The position numbers and the translations under genes are program-made. The notes beneath the pieces were generated by a model, which was not told the origin of the DNA, made no database searches, and was given only the letters and a program-made list of their open reading frames with translations. From an uncultured Bacillota bacterium (GTDB taxonomy: Bacteria > Bacillota > Dehalobacteriia > UBA4068 > UBA4997): a stretch of DNA of 14,047 bases. The stretch lies in assembly GCA_948907985.1 (NCBI GenBank), contig CAQWMM010000047.1, positions 1 to 14,047 on the forward strand, given 5' to 3'. Shown piece after piece: positions 13,898 to 14,047 of the stretch (position 1 is the first letter of the stretch; each line of letters starts with the position of its first letter).

Positions 13898-14047
13898 TCA
13901 GTCTGTCAGACGATTTAGTCTGTTGTTCAGTCCGTGGTTGATGACGAAACGGAAATTTTCCACCACCTGTTCCGGCGGTTCCTGGATACCGTTTTTAATC
14001 CAGTCAAAGATATAATTACTGACGGCATAGGTGTAAAAGCGGGCGGT
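13898..14047 (-). CDS. TetR/AcrR-family regulator, C-terminal fragment (runs off the right edge)
   Basis: Only the last 49 codons are present. The peptide contains YAVSNYIFDWIKNG followed by a PPEQVVENFRFVINHGL segment. A Trp-containing helix, a Gly turn and a PEE/PEQ helix near the end are typical of the ligand-binding domain of TetR-family regulators. The DNA-binding domain lies outside the window. The reading frame is open to the edge and ends in TGA at 13900-13898. Confidence 0.6.
   Translation of the reverse strand, partial: TARFYTYAVSNYIFDWIKNGIQEPPEQVVENFRFVINHGLNNRLNRLTD

Noticed and set aside
1..14047. CRISPR array, IS element, prophage or tRNA gene
   Set aside because: No regularly spaced direct repeats, transposase or integrase frames, or cloverleaf-like sequences were seen on either strand.

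Overview
The window looks like chromosomal DNA from a Bacillota bacterium, probably Clostridia or Negativicutes. The reasons are strong AGGAGG-type ribosome binding sites, housekeeping TTGACA/TATAAT promoters, a BlaI plus M56-peptidase (BlaR1-like) pair, a Feo operon with a FeoB-associated Cys-rich small protein, and a ComEC homologue. Genes are densely packed with many start/stop overlaps. I saw no rRNA, tRNA, CRISPR array, IS element or phage gene. The genus cannot be fixed from sequence reading alone.

Left part (1-6270, all minus strand). A truncated dCache sensor protein, probably a chemoreceptor, lies at the left edge behind a near-perfect promoter and a 165-nt leader. Upstream of it is a binding-protein-dependent ABC importer of the Fe3+/phosphonate/sugar-phosphate class: a lipoprotein receptor, then an intrinsic terminator that probably attenuates, then an ATPase, then a fused two-domain permease overlapping the ATPase by 14 bp. 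Deoxyribose-phosphate aldolase (deoC) precedes the importer, has its own promoter, and is probably co-transcribed with it. A Uma2-family nuclease gene lies upstream of deoC and diverges from the next cluster.

Middle part (6271-9700). A BlaI-type repressor and an M56 peptidase form an ATGA-coupled pair. Its promoter carries two BlaI-like ACA-N3-TGT sites. The peptidase has no recognisable penicillin-binding sensor. Its extracytoplasmic C-terminal half holds a 12-bp DNA repeat, a helix with a stripe of tryptophans, and about three helical repeats. A short AraC-family regulator starts inside the end of the peptidase gene. It converges with a small cupin gene, overlapping it by 39 bp.

Right part (9700-14047). 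feoA, feoB, a Cys-rich membrane miniprotein and comEC form one tightly coupled plus-strand operon. comEC is out of frame at a T8 tract and lacks the usual C-terminal beta-lactamase-like domain. A hairpin then separates it from the 3' end of a minus-strand TetR-family regulator at the right edge.

The best candidate for something undescribed is the repressor/peptidase/AraC signalling cassette with its Trp-striped sensor.
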